The notes beneath the pieces were generated by a model that had not been told where the DNA came from, searched no databases, and was given only the letters and a program-made list of their open reading frames with translations. This document shows, piece after piece, positions 45,415-54,566 of a stretch of 64,000 nucleotides of DNA. Position numbers and translations under genes: made by a program. The stretch's first letter is position 1, and each line of letters starts with the position of its first letter. The DNA is from Ancylothrix sp. D3o (GTDB taxonomy: Bacteria; Cyanobacteriota; Cyanobacteriia; Cyanobacteriales; Oscillatoriaceae): the NCBI RefSeq assembly GCF_025370775.1, contig NZ_JAMXEX010000006.1, positions 62,001 through 126,000 on the forward strand, read 5' to 3'.

Positions 45415-45600
45415 TTTTTTGCTTGGGAATATTTATGGCTGGGAGGCTAAGCTTTTGTTTTAAATAAAGCAGGTAGCAAAGCTAACTCTGAGGAAGACGG
45501 AGGCAGGTTCTCTGTCTTGCAAGGCTTGAAAATAACTTGACAATATGAGCATTTTATGCTAATAATATTTGCTTAAGTTAATAAGGATAATCAGTGAAAT

Positions 45601-46380
45601 ATGGTGGTTACTATCCAACAATTAATGCAGTGGAAACAGCAAAATCGTCCTATTGTGGCGTTGACTGCTTGGGATTTTTTGTTTGCTGAGTTGTTGGATA
45701 AGGCGGGGGTAGATTTGATTTTGGTGGGGGATTCTTTGGCGATGGTGGCGTTGGGTATGGAAACGACGCTGCCTTTAACTATGGATGCAGTAATTCATCA
45801 TGCACAGGCGGTAAAGCGGGCTGTGAAAAAGGCTTTACTGGTGGTGGATTTGCCGTTTATGAGTTATCAGGAATCTCCGCAGCAAGCTTTGCAAAATGCG
45901 GGACGAATTTTGAAGGAAACGGGGGCAAATGGGGTTAAGTTGGAGGGGGGTTATCCGGTGATGGCGGAGACTGTGGAACGTTTGGTTTTGGCGGGGATTC
46001 CTGTTTTGGGTCATTTGGGTTTAACGCCGCAATCTGTTCATCAGGTTGGTTATCGTCAACAGGGTAAAACAAAGGAGGCTGGGGAACGGATTTTAAGGGA
46101 GGCTTTGGCTTTGCAAGCGGCGGGTGCTTTTGCTATTGTTTTAGAGCATATTCCGGCAGAGTTGGCGAAGGAAATTACGGCGCAGCTTGTTATTCCTACT
46201 ATTGGTATTGGGGCGGGAAGTTTTTGTGATGGGCAAATTTTGGTGACTGCTGATTTGTTGGGTTTTTCTAACCGGCAGCCTCCTTTTGTTAAGTTATATG
46301 CAAATTTGCAAGAGACGATTGGGCAAGCTTTGCAGGAATATTGCAGGGAAGTGAGAGAGGGGAAGTTTCCTGAATCTTAA
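45601..46380 (+). CDS. panB: 3-methyl-2-oxobutanoate hydroxymethyltransferase
   Basis: PanB adds a hydroxymethyl group from 5,10-methylene-THF to ketoisovalerate, giving ketopantoate, the first committed step of pantothenate synthesis. The 259-residue TIM barrel has [30 protein letters not shown] with the catalytic-site Lys/Glu, HLGLTPQ and [15 protein letters not shown]. These are all standard family blocks, and the length fits. It stands alone, with no panC nearby. The start was taken at the ATG giving [13 protein letters not shown], the normal N-terminus. Confidence 0.96.
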   Translation: MVVTIQQLMQWKQQNRPIVALTAWDFLFAELLDKAGVDLILVGDSLAMVALGMETTLPLTMDAVIHHAQAVKRAVKKALLVVDLPFMSYQESPQQALQNAGRILKETGANGVKLEGGYPVMAETVERLVLAGIPVLGHLGLTPQSVHQVGYRQQGKTKEAGERILREALALQAAGAFAIVLEHIPAELAKEITAQLVIPTIGIGAGSFCDGQILVTADLLGFSNRQPPFVKLYANLQETIGQALQEYCREVREGKFPES

Positions 46381-46518
46381 GCCGTTGTTTGGCCCACCAT
46401 TATAAGCCGATGGGCAAAGCCTAGGGGTTAAATTTTTCATCCTTTAGGATTAGGTCAAATTGGGCTAAAAACAGGCAAGATCAAGTGAGAAATATCTGGT
46501 CTACGGCCTATAAAAGTT

Positions 46519-47967
46519 ATGCAACGGCTGTCTTTAAATCTACATTCTAATTCTCAAACTTCTGAAATTTTGCATCCGGTTTCTAGGTGGGCAAAATTTA
46601 GTGCATTGGTTGCGTTGATAAATTTAGTTTTAGTTTTGTTCAATACAAGCTATATTCCTCTGCGTAATTTTTATGTGCGTCAGTTTCCTCAGTTGGTGGC
46701 TGTGTATGATCCTCTTAAAGGTATTAAACCGCACCCTGTTACTCAAAAATATCTGAGGACTGTGGATGAACTGGGGGCGCAGGTGTCGCAAACCGGCCTG
46801 GAAAATTCCCAAACTCAACAACTTTTGCAAACTCTGCGAAGGGAAAGCGAAATTTTAATGGATGAAAATCCTTTTTCTGGGGGTTTGGGTTCAGAAACTT
46901 TTGCTCAGGTTCAACAGCGCATTTCTGCTCATGTTGGCAATATTTCGGCAAAACAAGCTTTTGAGCAGTTTTGGAGTGTGGAACGTTTGAAACAAGCCGG
47001 TTTGCAATCGGAACTGGTTTTTTTTAATTCCCAAATTCGGCCTTTGATTTTACCAAATTATTCTCGGAGTCTCAATCAATATGGGTATCCGATAGATAAT
47101 TTTTGGATGATTGATAGTTTTTTTATTGGTTTTTTTGGCTTGGAGTTTTTGATTGGGACGTATTGGCTTTCGCGCAGGCTTTCGGTGAAAACTTGGCTGG
47201 ATGCGATGATAAGGCGCTGGTATGATGTGTTTTTGGTTTTGCCTTTTTTGCGGCCTTTGCGGGTGATTTCTGTGGGGGTTCGTTTGCATCAAGCTGGTTT
47301 GTTGAAGTTTGACCGATTTTTGGTTCAAGCGTCTCACGAACCGGCGGCGCCTTTGGCGGATCAAATGACGGATTTGGTGATTATTCGGATTATTAATAAG
47401 CTGCAAAATGCGATTCGCAATGGTGATGCGGCGCGGTTTTTACTTGAGCCTAAACCTTTGGTGACGGTGAATAATGTTGATGAGGTGGAGGCGATTACTG
47501 ACCGGCTAATGCAGGTTACTATCAGTAAAGTTTTGCCAAAGGTGCAGCCAAATTTGGAGGCGCTGATGCACCACAGTATTGAAAGTGCTTTTAAACAGTC
47601 GAATCTTTATCAAGGTTTGCAAAAAATACCGGCTTTGGGTGTTTTGCCAAGGGAGGTGATCGAACAAACTGCAAATTATCTGGCGGGTGCGGCGGTGGAT
47701 GTGGTGGCTAGTTCTTATTCTGATACGCAGGCTAAGCAAATTTTAGACCAATTAACGCGAGATTTTAGTGCGGAATTGCGCCGGCAGTTGCGGGATACGA
47801 AAACGCTTTCTGAAATTGAAAATTTGCTTTCTGATTGGTTGGAGGAGTTGAAGTTAAATTATTTGGTTCATTCGGGTGTTAGTGACACGGAGGATAGTTT
47901 GGCGGAAGCTGAGGTTTTGCGACAAGTTGATGAAAACCAGACCGATTCTTTACCGACGATATCATAG
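46519..47967 (+). CDS. conserved membrane protein of unknown function
   Basis: This 482-residue protein has a membrane span near residues 30-50 (SALVALINLVLVLFNTSYI), a periplasmic-looking helical region to about 190, and then a second span near 196-215 (MIDSFFIGFFGLEFLIGTYWL). The remainder (YDVFLVLPFLRPLRVISVGV and long helices to the end) is probably cytosolic. The arrangement vaguely recalls the voltage-sensor end of ion-channel proteins (RPLRVISVGVRL), but no pore motif is visible. I believe it is conserved in cyanobacteria. No function is assigned. Confidence 0.75.
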   Translation: MQRLSLNLHSNSQTSEILHPVSRWAKFSALVALINLVLVLFNTSYIPLRNFYVRQFPQLVAVYDPLKGIKPHPVTQKYLRTVDELGAQVSQTGLENSQTQQLLQTLRRESEILMDENPFSGGLGSETFAQVQQRISAHVGNISAKQAFEQFWSVERLKQAGLQSELVFFNSQIRPLILPNYSRSLNQYGYPIDNFWMIDSFFIGFFGLEFLIGTYWLSRRLSVKTWLDAMIRRWYDVFLVLPFLRPLRVISVGVRLHQAGLLKFDRFLVQASHEPAAPLADQMTDLVIIRIINKLQNAIRNGDAARFLLEPKPLVTVNNVDEVEAITDRLMQVTISKVLPKVQPNLEALMHHSIESAFKQSNLYQGLQKIPALGVLPREVIEQTANYLAGAAVDVVASSYSDTQAKQILDQLTRDFSAELRRQLRDTKTLSEIENLLSDWLEELKLNYLVHSGVSDTEDSLAEAEVLRQVDENQTDSLPTIS

Positions 47968-48040
47968 CTACAAAGCCGGTTTCTAAAACAAAGCAGCTTT
48001 GTAGAAATTGTTTGTTTACCTTCGCTGAGTCGAAATTGTT

Positions 48041-48697
48041 TTAAATTTTTCGTTCTGCTGTCCAGTGCCGGTCTGAAGATTGATAAACTTTGATGTTTTC
48101 TAAACCGGCTTTTTCTATCATTTGCTGCACTTCTTCGAGGGTAAATGCGGCGTGGAGTGAGTCGCAAAAGAGTTGTTTTTGATGTTCGTTACAGTCGCCG
48201 GCATATTGTTTTACTAAAGAGTCTACAATTTGGCTAGATGCCGGTCTTAATAAGTCTCTGAGGAAAATAGCGCCGGCGGGTTTTAATACTCGTTTGATTT
48301 CGCATAAAAATGGTAAGGGATCGCTAAGGTGGTGGACGATGCTGTTAGAAATTACTAGGTCAAAATGGGCATCGGGATAGGGCATTTTTTTGGCATCGAT
48401 TAATTGGAGGTTAATTTGGGATTCTAAACCGGCCTTCTCGATGTTTTCTGCTCCTATTTTTAGCATATTTTCTGATAAGTCTATGCAGGTAATTTGCCAA
48501 TTTGGGCGCATTTGGGCGATAAAGATGGGTATGCGGGCGGTGCCGGTGCCGGCGTCTAATATTGTTGCTGGTGCCGGTGGTGCAAGTTGGATTACGCTTT
48601 CGGCAAAGGCACGATTGACTTGTGTAAAATCCATTGCATCATATTCAATGGCTTCTTGCCAAGTGTCCATGACTTCGGGTTCTAATATTCGCTGCAT
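48041..48697 (-). CDS. class I SAM-dependent methyltransferase
   Basis: This 218-residue Rossmann-fold enzyme has motif I ILDAGTGTARIPI (about 44-56), motif II ITCIDLSENML, LVISNSIVHHL and a post-motif LKPAGAIFLRDLLRP. It belongs to the broad Methyltransf_11/25 group. The small-molecule or lipid substrate is unknown. The N-terminal region is short, so substrate specificity must lie in the C-terminal helices. It converges with the membrane-protein gene, with about 70 bases between their stops. That spacer holds an ACAAAGC-a-GCTTTGT palindrome which may terminate both. Confidence 0.88.
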   Translation of the reverse strand: MQRILEPEVMDTWQEAIEYDAMDFTQVNRAFAESVIQLAPPAPATILDAGTGTARIPIFIAQMRPNWQITCIDLSENMLKIGAENIEKAGLESQINLQLIDAKKMPYPDAHFDLVISNSIVHHLSDPLPFLCEIKRVLKPAGAIFLRDLLRPASSQIVDSLVKQYAGDCNEHQKQLFCDSLHAAFTLEEVQQMIEKAGLENIKVYQSSDRHWTAERKI

Positions 48698-49073
48698 AAT
48701 GCTTTAGTAATAAGGGCTGTAAATATTTTATAACTTTATTGCCTGATGATAAAGTTATCTAAATTTTTAAGCGGCGATATAATGGTGATGGCTTCTGATG
48801 AGCAAAGTGTGATTTTATGGGATTTTAAATGTATTTTAAAGTTACATTTGTTTGAGGCCGGTTGTCATTGAGCGGGGGATTATTTGCAAACAAATTCTGA
48901 GGTTTCTGAGAGTGAGCGTTGGTTGTGCTACCGATAATTGTTCATTGTTTCTTGCTTTTTAGGCCGGTGGGGCGGCTGTCCCGCCTGCCTCCCTGTCCAG
49001 AAAGTCGCCTGTGACGAAAATCACATCCCATAATCAACAATAAGCCTTATAATAAACGTAAGTCGAAGTCGTT
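48698..49073. other. 376-base spacer between divergent genes
   Basis: No gene was seen. GGCGG-ctgtc-CCGCC at 48971-48985 is a short GC hairpin of the dispersed type. Promoters of the methyltransferase gene and of the NTRC gene must lie here. Confidence 0.5.
48971..48985. repeat. short GC-rich hairpin GGCGG-ctgtc-CCGCC
   Basis: Five-bp arms with a 5-base loop, in a GC-rich island (GGTGGGGCGG ... CCCGCCTGCC) within an AT-rich spacer. Similar islands are at 3229 and 35895. Confidence 0.6.
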
Positions 49074-50456
49074 ATGAGTTTAAGTAAAACTATGGCAAAC
49101 GTAGAAAACTTGGTGATTATTGGTTCCGGGCCGGCAGGCTATACAGCAGCGATTTATGCCGGTCGGGCCAACCTCAAGCCGGTGGTGTTTGAGGGCTACC
49201 AAATGGGCGGTATCCCAGGCGGTCAGTTGATGACTACGACTGAGGTTGAGAATTTCCCTGGTTTTCCTGAAGGTATCACCGGCCCCGCGTTAATGCAGCG
49301 CATGAAGGCTCAGGCCGAACGCTGGGGAGCCGAATTATATACAGAAGATGTGATATCTGTTGACCTCACACAGCGTCCCTTTACCGTAAAGTCGGAGGAA
49401 CGGGAAGTTAAAGCCCACAGTATTGTGATTGCTACTGGCGCTACTGCCAAACGCTTAGGGCTACCAAGTGAGCATACATTCTGGAGTCGCGGGATCTCTG
49501 CTTGTGCGATTTGCGATGGTGCGACACCGATTTTTAAGGGCGTAGACTTGGCGGTGATTGGGGCCGGTGATACGGCGGCGGAAGAGGCAATTTATCTCAC
49601 AAAGTATGGCTCCCACGTTAATATGTTGGTGCGTACTGATAAAATGCGAGCTTCTAAAGCAATGCAAGATCGGGTTTTAAGTAATCCGAAAATTACTGTG
49701 CATTGGAATACGGTGGCGGTGGATATTTATGGAGATGTTGCTAATGGCAGAATGGATGGAGTTAAGTTAAAAAATACCCAGACTGGTGAGGAAAAAGATT
49801 TGCCGGTGAAGGGGTTATTTTATGCCATTGGTCATACTCCAAATACGCAGCTTTTTAAGGGTCAATTAGAGTTAGATGAAATTGGCTATGTGGTAACAAA
49901 ACATGGCTCTGTGGAAACGTCTGTGGAAGGTGTTTTTGCTGCGGGAGATGTGCAAGATCACGAGTTTCGACAAGCGATTTCTGCGGCGGGTACTGGATGT
50001 ATGGCGGCGATGTTAGCAGAACGTTGGTTATCGGTTAATAATTTAGCTCAGGAATTTAAACAAGCAGAGGAAGATCACAAGCCTGCTGAGCCGGTGAATG
50101 AGCAAAAAGCGGATACTGCGGAGACTTTTGAAATTACAACAACCCGCCATGCTGGAGGCTATGCGCTGAGAAAATTGTTCCATGAAAGTGACCGTTTAAT
50201 TATGGTAAAATATGCGTCACCAACTTGTGGCCCTTGTCATACTTTGAAGCCAATTTTGGGTAAGGTTGCTGAGGAGTTTGATGGCAAAATTCACTATGTG
50301 GAAATTGACATTGAACAAGATCAAGATATTGCTCAAAATGCTGGGGTGACTGGTACTCCGACTGTGCAATTTTTCAAAGATAAGGAGTTAGTGACGGAGT
50401 TTAAGGGTGTTAAGCAAAAGAGTCAATATCGGCAAGTGATTGAGAGTCATTTGTAA
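49074..50456 (+). CDS. ntrC-like (NTRC): NADPH-thioredoxin reductase fused to thioredoxin (NTRC)
   Basis: This 460-residue bifunctional redox protein has an FAD-binding [16 protein letters not shown] near residues 17-31 and the reductase disulphide CAIC at 144-147. The NADPH site is [12 protein letters not shown] and the second FAD motif is [17 protein letters not shown]. After a Glu/Ala-rich linker (about 325-355) comes a thioredoxin domain with CGPC at 385-388. The fusion uses NADPH to keep 2-Cys peroxiredoxin and other targets reduced. The ATG at 49074 is 6 codons before a second one (MANVENLV) that may be used. It ends at a strong terminator. The bare symbol ntrC is avoided elsewhere because it also names the nitrogen regulator. 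Confidence 0.95.
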   Translation: MSLSKTMANVENLVIIGSGPAGYTAAIYAGRANLKPVVFEGYQMGGIPGGQLMTTTEVENFPGFPEGITGPALMQRMKAQAERWGAELYTEDVISVDLTQRPFTVKSEEREVKAHSIVIATGATAKRLGLPSEHTFWSRGISACAICDGATPIFKGVDLAVIGAGDTAAEEAIYLTKYGSHVNMLVRTDKMRASKAMQDRVLSNPKITVHWNTVAVDIYGDVANGRMDGVKLKNTQTGEEKDLPVKGLFYAIGHTPNTQLFKGQLELDEIGYVVTKHGSVETSVEGVFAAGDVQDHEFRQAISAAGTGCMAAMLAERWLSVNNLAQEFKQAEEDHKPAEPVNEQKADTAETFEITTTRHAGGYALRKLFHESDRLIMVKYASPTCGPCHTLKPILGKVAEEFDGKIHYVEIDIEQDQDIAQNAGVTGTPTVQFFKDKELVTEFKGVKQKSQYRQVIESHL

Positions 50457-50463
50457 GTTGTAG

Positions 50464-50489
50464 GCTGGGCTTTGCCCAGCATTTTTTTA
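50464..50489 (+). terminator. intrinsic terminator of NTRC
   Basis: GCTGGGC-ttt-GCCCAGC is a perfect 7-bp stem followed by seven Ts. It lies 8 bases after the stop codon. Confidence 0.95.
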
Positions 50490-50499
50490 TTATAGGCTT

Positions 50500-51639
50500 A
50501 TGAAGATTTCGTTTTGTGCTATTGTTAAGAATGAAGGGGCGAATTTACGCCGGTGTTTAGCTAGTGTGAAACCTTATGTGGATGAGTTAGTTGTGGTGGA
50601 CACCGGCTCTACCGATGATACGGTAGAAATAGCGCGAGAATTTGGAGCCAAACTTGGTTATTTTGAGTGGTGTGATGATTTTGCGGCTGCTCGAAATTAT
50701 GCGCTTTCTTTGGTGACTTTTGATTGGGTTTTGGTGTTGGATGCTGATGAGGAGTTGGTTGTTTTTGAAGATTATTTTAGGGAAAGTTTAATTGATTGTA
50801 ATTTGCTGGGATATACGTTGCAAAGAAGGGAAGCTTCTCAACCTGATGGGATGACTCCTTTGCATACTTTGCGATTATTTCGTAATCTTCCTGAGTTGAG
50901 GTTTGAACAGCGTTTTCACGAAGATTTGAGGTATGAGAATAAACTTCTGAGGGCTGATAAAATTGGCTTTTTAGAATCTCTACGAATTTTGCATTATGGG
51001 TATGAAACAGCGGAGGTAAGATTTCAGAAAAGTCTTAATCGCAATATTCCGATTTTAGAGCGTATTCGTGCGGAAGAAGGGCTGAGTTTGATGTTGCTTT
51101 ATTGTTTGGCGGGGATGTATGCAGACACTCAACAGCCGCTAAAAGCAATGGAGTGTTATCAAGAGGCTTTTGACAGGCTTTTTTTAAATTTGCTGGAGGG
51201 AAACCCGCCGGAAGATTTTAGGTTTGTGCCTTCGTTGCTTGTTAATTTGGCGGTACATTTTTTGCAAGAAAATAATTTTGAAGATCCGCAATTTTTGTTA
51301 CAAAGAGGCTTAGAATGGTGTCCGAATTTTCCACCTTTAAATTATTTGGCGGGAGTGACTCATCGGGGCTTAGGTTTGACTGAGGAGGCGATTGCTTTTT
51401 TTGAGAATTGTATTAAAATAGGTAGAGAAAATTGCTACTATACCGGCGAGCCTTTTGATGGGGGATATATGACAATTTATCCGGCTTATGATATGGCTTG
51501 TGTTTTCAGGGAGTTGGGGCAATTAGAAGAGGCGCGGAAGGCTTTTGAGTTGGCGCTTAGTTTTGATGAAAATTTTGGGCCGGCAAGGGATGCTTTAGAA
51601 AAACTTAATCAAATTATAGAAGAAAATGACACAGTTTAG
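50500..51639 (+). CDS. GT2 glycosyltransferase with TPR tail
   Basis: This 379-residue GT-A enzyme has ISFCAIVKNEGANLRRCLAS at the start, VVVDTGSTDDTVEIA and the DXD-type VLVLDADEEL (about 84-93). These are the SunS/TagF-like GT2 features of enzymes that glycosylate peptides or act in surface glycan assembly. The C-terminal 160 residues have several TPR-like pairs (LAGMYADTQQPLKAMECYQE, LAGVTHRGLGLTEEAIAFFE, ACVFRELGQLEEARKAFELA). The combination is common in cyanobacteria. It starts 44 bases after NTRC and overlaps the decayed gene that follows by 14 bases. Confidence 0.87.
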   Translation: MKISFCAIVKNEGANLRRCLASVKPYVDELVVVDTGSTDDTVEIAREFGAKLGYFEWCDDFAAARNYALSLVTFDWVLVLDADEELVVFEDYFRESLIDCNLLGYTLQRREASQPDGMTPLHTLRLFRNLPELRFEQRFHEDLRYENKLLRADKIGFLESLRILHYGYETAEVRFQKSLNRNIPILERIRAEEGLSLMLLYCLAGMYADTQQPLKAMECYQEAFDRLFLNLLEGNPPEDFRFVPSLLVNLAVHFLQENNFEDPQFLLQRGLEWCPNFPPLNYLAGVTHRGLGLTEEAIAFFENCIKIGRENCYYTGEPFDGGYMTIYPAYDMACVFRELGQLEEARKAFELALSFDENFGPARDALEKLNQIIEENDTV

Positions 51640-52092
51640 TTATCCAAAAATAGAGCCGATGACAAGCGAAAAAAGACCCTTTTGGTCGGAAATGATTCCG
51701 GCTTATAATAATACAAAATTTTTAGAACAAGCGCTGCAAAGTATTTTAGCTCAAGATCCGGGCCCGGATGAGATGCAAATTGAGGTGATTGATGATAATT
51801 CCACAAAAAATGACCCGGAAGAAATTGTTAGGAAAATTGGAAAAGATCGGGTGATTTTTTACCGGCATCCTTAACAAAAAAATCGGGCGATCATCACGCA
51901 ATTTTTGCTTTTTATTTGGCAGGGTAGTTATTGCGGTCTGGAGATGTCGCCGGTGCGATTACTCAGATAAAAGAGGGACTAAAATGCAGTCAGTCTCAGG
52001 AAGTTATGCAACGTTTAGGTGCGTTGTTAGCGTCGCCAGAAAGTGAGCCGGTGTTGAGAGTTTTTGCAGATTTATTGCAAGCCGGTGGTTAA
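51626..52092 (+). pseudogene. decayed GT2 glycosyltransferase
   Basis: The first 82 codons (SEMIPAYNNTKFLEQALQSIL, EVIDDNSTKNDPEEI) are the opening of a GT2 enzyme up to the first DDxS motif, ending at TAA after VIFYRHP. Beyond it, a different frame from about 51931 to TAA 52090-52092 gives a helical tail (GDVAGAITQIKEG, LRVFADLLQAGG) like the C-termini of related multi-domain glycosyltransferases. The middle (the catalytic aspartates) is missing. This looks like an internal deletion plus frameshift. The head overlaps the previous gene's end. Confidence 0.6.
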
Positions 52093-53489
52093 TTCGTAAG
52101 TTCTGCAATACACTGTTTTAAACGTTCAGCCATTGTATAATTTTCCAGGTTTTTTTGCCGATTAATTTCGCTCTGCAAAAATGAAATAAATTCGGTAATT
52201 TGTTCGGAATTGCTGTTAGATAGGCTGAATAACCACGTTGTTTGTGCTTCCAATTCTTCGTCATTTAAAAAATAGGCTAAACCCAGATACCAATAGTTTG
52301 ATATAATCGTAGAGTCAGCCTCAATTGCTTGCTCATAAAGTCTTGCGGCTTCGCCGAAATTTCCTTGTAAAAAAGCGTCATAAGCCTGCTGTTGAAAATT
52401 ACAAATTTGGTTTAACCATTTTATCCATTCTTGTGCTCGCACCGGCCAAATGCAACAGTTATTAATATAATCCACTTGTTGTTTCAAGTGAGTTTCCAAA
52501 TTGGGAGATTCTTTTAAAATACGGACAGTTTCGTTAATAAAAGAAGTTTGATAATTTTCGGGATTTTTCCAAGAAAGTAACGAGGCAAAACCGCTAGTTG
52601 TTTCGGGTAGTGCGCCTAAATTGCTGGTAATAACATAACATCCACTTGCCATTGCTTCCATGACTGCAATACAGGAAGTTTCAGGATAATGATTTGGATA
52701 AGCTAAAGCTGTAACTAACTTTAATTGACGGGAAAGTTCTGGCTGAGGGACGGAACCTATATACTCTATTCCTTCGGTTTCTTGGCATTTTTTGTAAAGC
52801 TCATTATACTGCTCATCTGCATTTGAAAGCTGGTAAACTTTCATGCTAGAAAACACTTTTAGCGTGGTGCCGGGCACAGCTTCGCGAATTTTGGGGAAAA
52901 TTTCTACAAGGATATCTAACCCCCTAAACGGCGTACTGGTATAGGCAATAACCGGCGGTTTTGTTTTTTGAGAAACGATGGAAATGTCATTAGAAAAAAG
53001 GGCAGAAAAACTGGGAGAAATGGCATTGCGGAGAATAGCAGTTTTATTGAAATTGATATTAAACTGTTCTATATATTGCTGGCGTTGCCACTCGCTGACA
53101 AAGGCAAACGCATCATAACTTTCTCTTTCCTCTCTGTTTTGTAAAGCAGAAATTGCCGGTTGATCTGATGCGTGTTGCGTCCACAAAATGAAACGGGTAT
53201 TTTTACCAATAAGAGGTTTAATTTTCGTCCCGGCTACCGCCATATTTAAAACAATTAAAACATCAAGATTTTGTAATAAATCATTAGCCACAATATTAAT
53301 CGGCACACACATTACACCCCGCGATTTTTCCGCCATTGAAATGTTGTTCAATAGCCAAACTTCCTGTCCTTGTTGTGCCAAAGCTTCGGCGAGATAACAA
53401 AGCGCAGACTCGGAACCTCCCATTGGCATTTGATAAACGCTTTCTATGTTATAGTTTCTGTCGCTTAAGTCGAGAAAGGCAATTTTCAT
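52089..53489 (-). CDS. GT4-type glycosyltransferase with TPR tail
   Basis: This 466-residue GT-B enzyme has an N-domain starting MKIAFLDLSDRNYN and GGSESALCYLAEALAQQG, and a C-domain with VFSSMKVYQ, IEYIGSVPQPELSRQLK and CIAVMEAMASGCYVI (the E-x7-E zone). These fit the GT4 fold, with a non-standard NAISPSF in place of the usual NGVD. After about 370, helices AYDAFLQGNFGEAARLYEQA and NYWYLGLAYFLNDEELEAQT look like TPR units. It converges with the decayed GT2 gene and the two ends overlap by about 4 bases. The substrate is unknown. Confidence 0.82.
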   Translation of the reverse strand: MKIAFLDLSDRNYNIESVYQMPMGGSESALCYLAEALAQQGQEVWLLNNISMAEKSRGVMCVPINIVANDLLQNLDVLIVLNMAVAGTKIKPLIGKNTRFILWTQHASDQPAISALQNREERESYDAFAFVSEWQRQQYIEQFNINFNKTAILRNAISPSFSALFSNDISIVSQKTKPPVIAYTSTPFRGLDILVEIFPKIREAVPGTTLKVFSSMKVYQLSNADEQYNELYKKCQETEGIEYIGSVPQPELSRQLKLVTALAYPNHYPETSCIAVMEAMASGCYVITSNLGALPETTSGFASLLSWKNPENYQTSFINETVRILKESPNLETHLKQQVDYINNCCIWPVRAQEWIKWLNQICNFQQQAYDAFLQGNFGEAARLYEQAIEADSTIISNYWYLGLAYFLNDEELEAQTTWLFSLSNSNSEQITEFISFLQSEINRQKNLENYTMAERLKQCIAELTN

Positions 53490-53633
53490 CTCAATTTATC
53501 ATCCCTGAGCAATTTTTATATCATAATAACCCAAAATTTTCTCACAGTTCTGTTAAAAATGTTAAACCGGCCCCAAAATTGGGTAAACTTATTATCAGGG
53601 TGTCGCCGGCTGAAAATCAGCTTTTTTTAAAAT

Positions 53634-54197
53634 ATGCCAACTTATTTAAGCGGAATCAAGGAATTTATCGCCTCGTGGGATGATCCTTTTGTGGAAGAAA
53701 AAGAAGGCGAAATCATCCGAGAAAGTGCCGAGGGACACATTAACACCGATGGTACAACAGCTTGTTTTAATTCGCCAATTTTTACCCGTTATCATCGCAA
53801 GTTTAAACGTTCGCTGGAAGCAGGGATAAGAGAACTTGCAACCATTCTCATTTTAAAATTTAACTGCATTACTTATTCAAGTTGTCAAGGTCATTTTTCC
53901 ACCGCTGATGCAGTAATGCGACAAAGATATGTGGGAGTTATCCCCCGCAATGACAATGAATACCAAAAAATTAAAAAGCTTTTCTTGAACTTAGCAGAAC
54001 AAACTAATGCTCAAATTCCGGGTAGTTGTGTGCGGTTGTGGGTGGATGAAGATCAAGTAGACTCAGAAGAGTGTAGTTTGGCTTGTTTGCATTTATTTTT
54101 TGTCGGAGTGGATGCAGATGAAAAACGCTATTTTACAGATGTAGAAATCGTTTATAAAAAACTTTTAGAAAATCTTTCAACTTACCCCCAAGGTTGA
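53634..54197 (+). CDS. unknown protein
   Basis: This 187-residue soluble protein I do not recognise. Visible features are a charged N-terminus (SWDDPFVEEKEGEII), a helix (FKRSLEAGIRELATILIL), and the segment NCITYSSCQGHFSTAD, whose Cys/His arrangement looks like a catalytic or metal-binding site. Then come YVGVIPRNDNEYQKIKKLF and a C-terminal strand-helix (SLACLHLFFVGVDADEKRYF). It is divergent from the glycosyltransferase gene. A coding origin is supported by length, composition and isolated position. Confidence 0.65.
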   Translation: MPTYLSGIKEFIASWDDPFVEEKEGEIIRESAEGHINTDGTTACFNSPIFTRYHRKFKRSLEAGIRELATILILKFNCITYSSCQGHFSTADAVMRQRYVGVIPRNDNEYQKIKKLFLNLAEQTNAQIPGSCVRLWVDEDQVDSEECSLACLHLFFVGVDADEKRYFTDVEIVYKKLLENLSTYPQG

Positions 54198-54566
54198 AGG
54201 GCTACCGGCAGGACTGGTTTTTTTTTGGCAATTATGTTAAGGTTTTATGACAAAAGACCCCCACCCGCTACCAGTCAAAATTGACAATAACCAGAAATTA
54301 ACAAAAAAATTTGCGGTTCAGTTGCTTTATTTCAAAACGATAGAAAGGCAAAAAAAGAAGCGGGATTTAAAATTGAAAACAGGAAACTCTAAAATGTAAG
54401 GTAAAAAACAGAATTAGCAGACAACAGCGTGTTAGGATAAAAAATTGGACTGTCTGCAATCAACCAGCCAGAATAAAATGCGCGGCTTTTTAAAGAAGGG
54501 GCCGGTGGCTGCTGGGAATAATGCACAGTTTAATAAAAGTTTGTTTCCTTATAACTTGGTTTCATT
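54198..54566. other. 370-base spacer before agrE/argZ
   Basis: No ORF or strong hairpin is evident. It presumably contains the agrE/argZ promoter. Cyanobacterial nitrogen genes often use NtcA (GTA-N8-TAC), and I did not find a convincing copy by eye. Confidence 0.45.
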
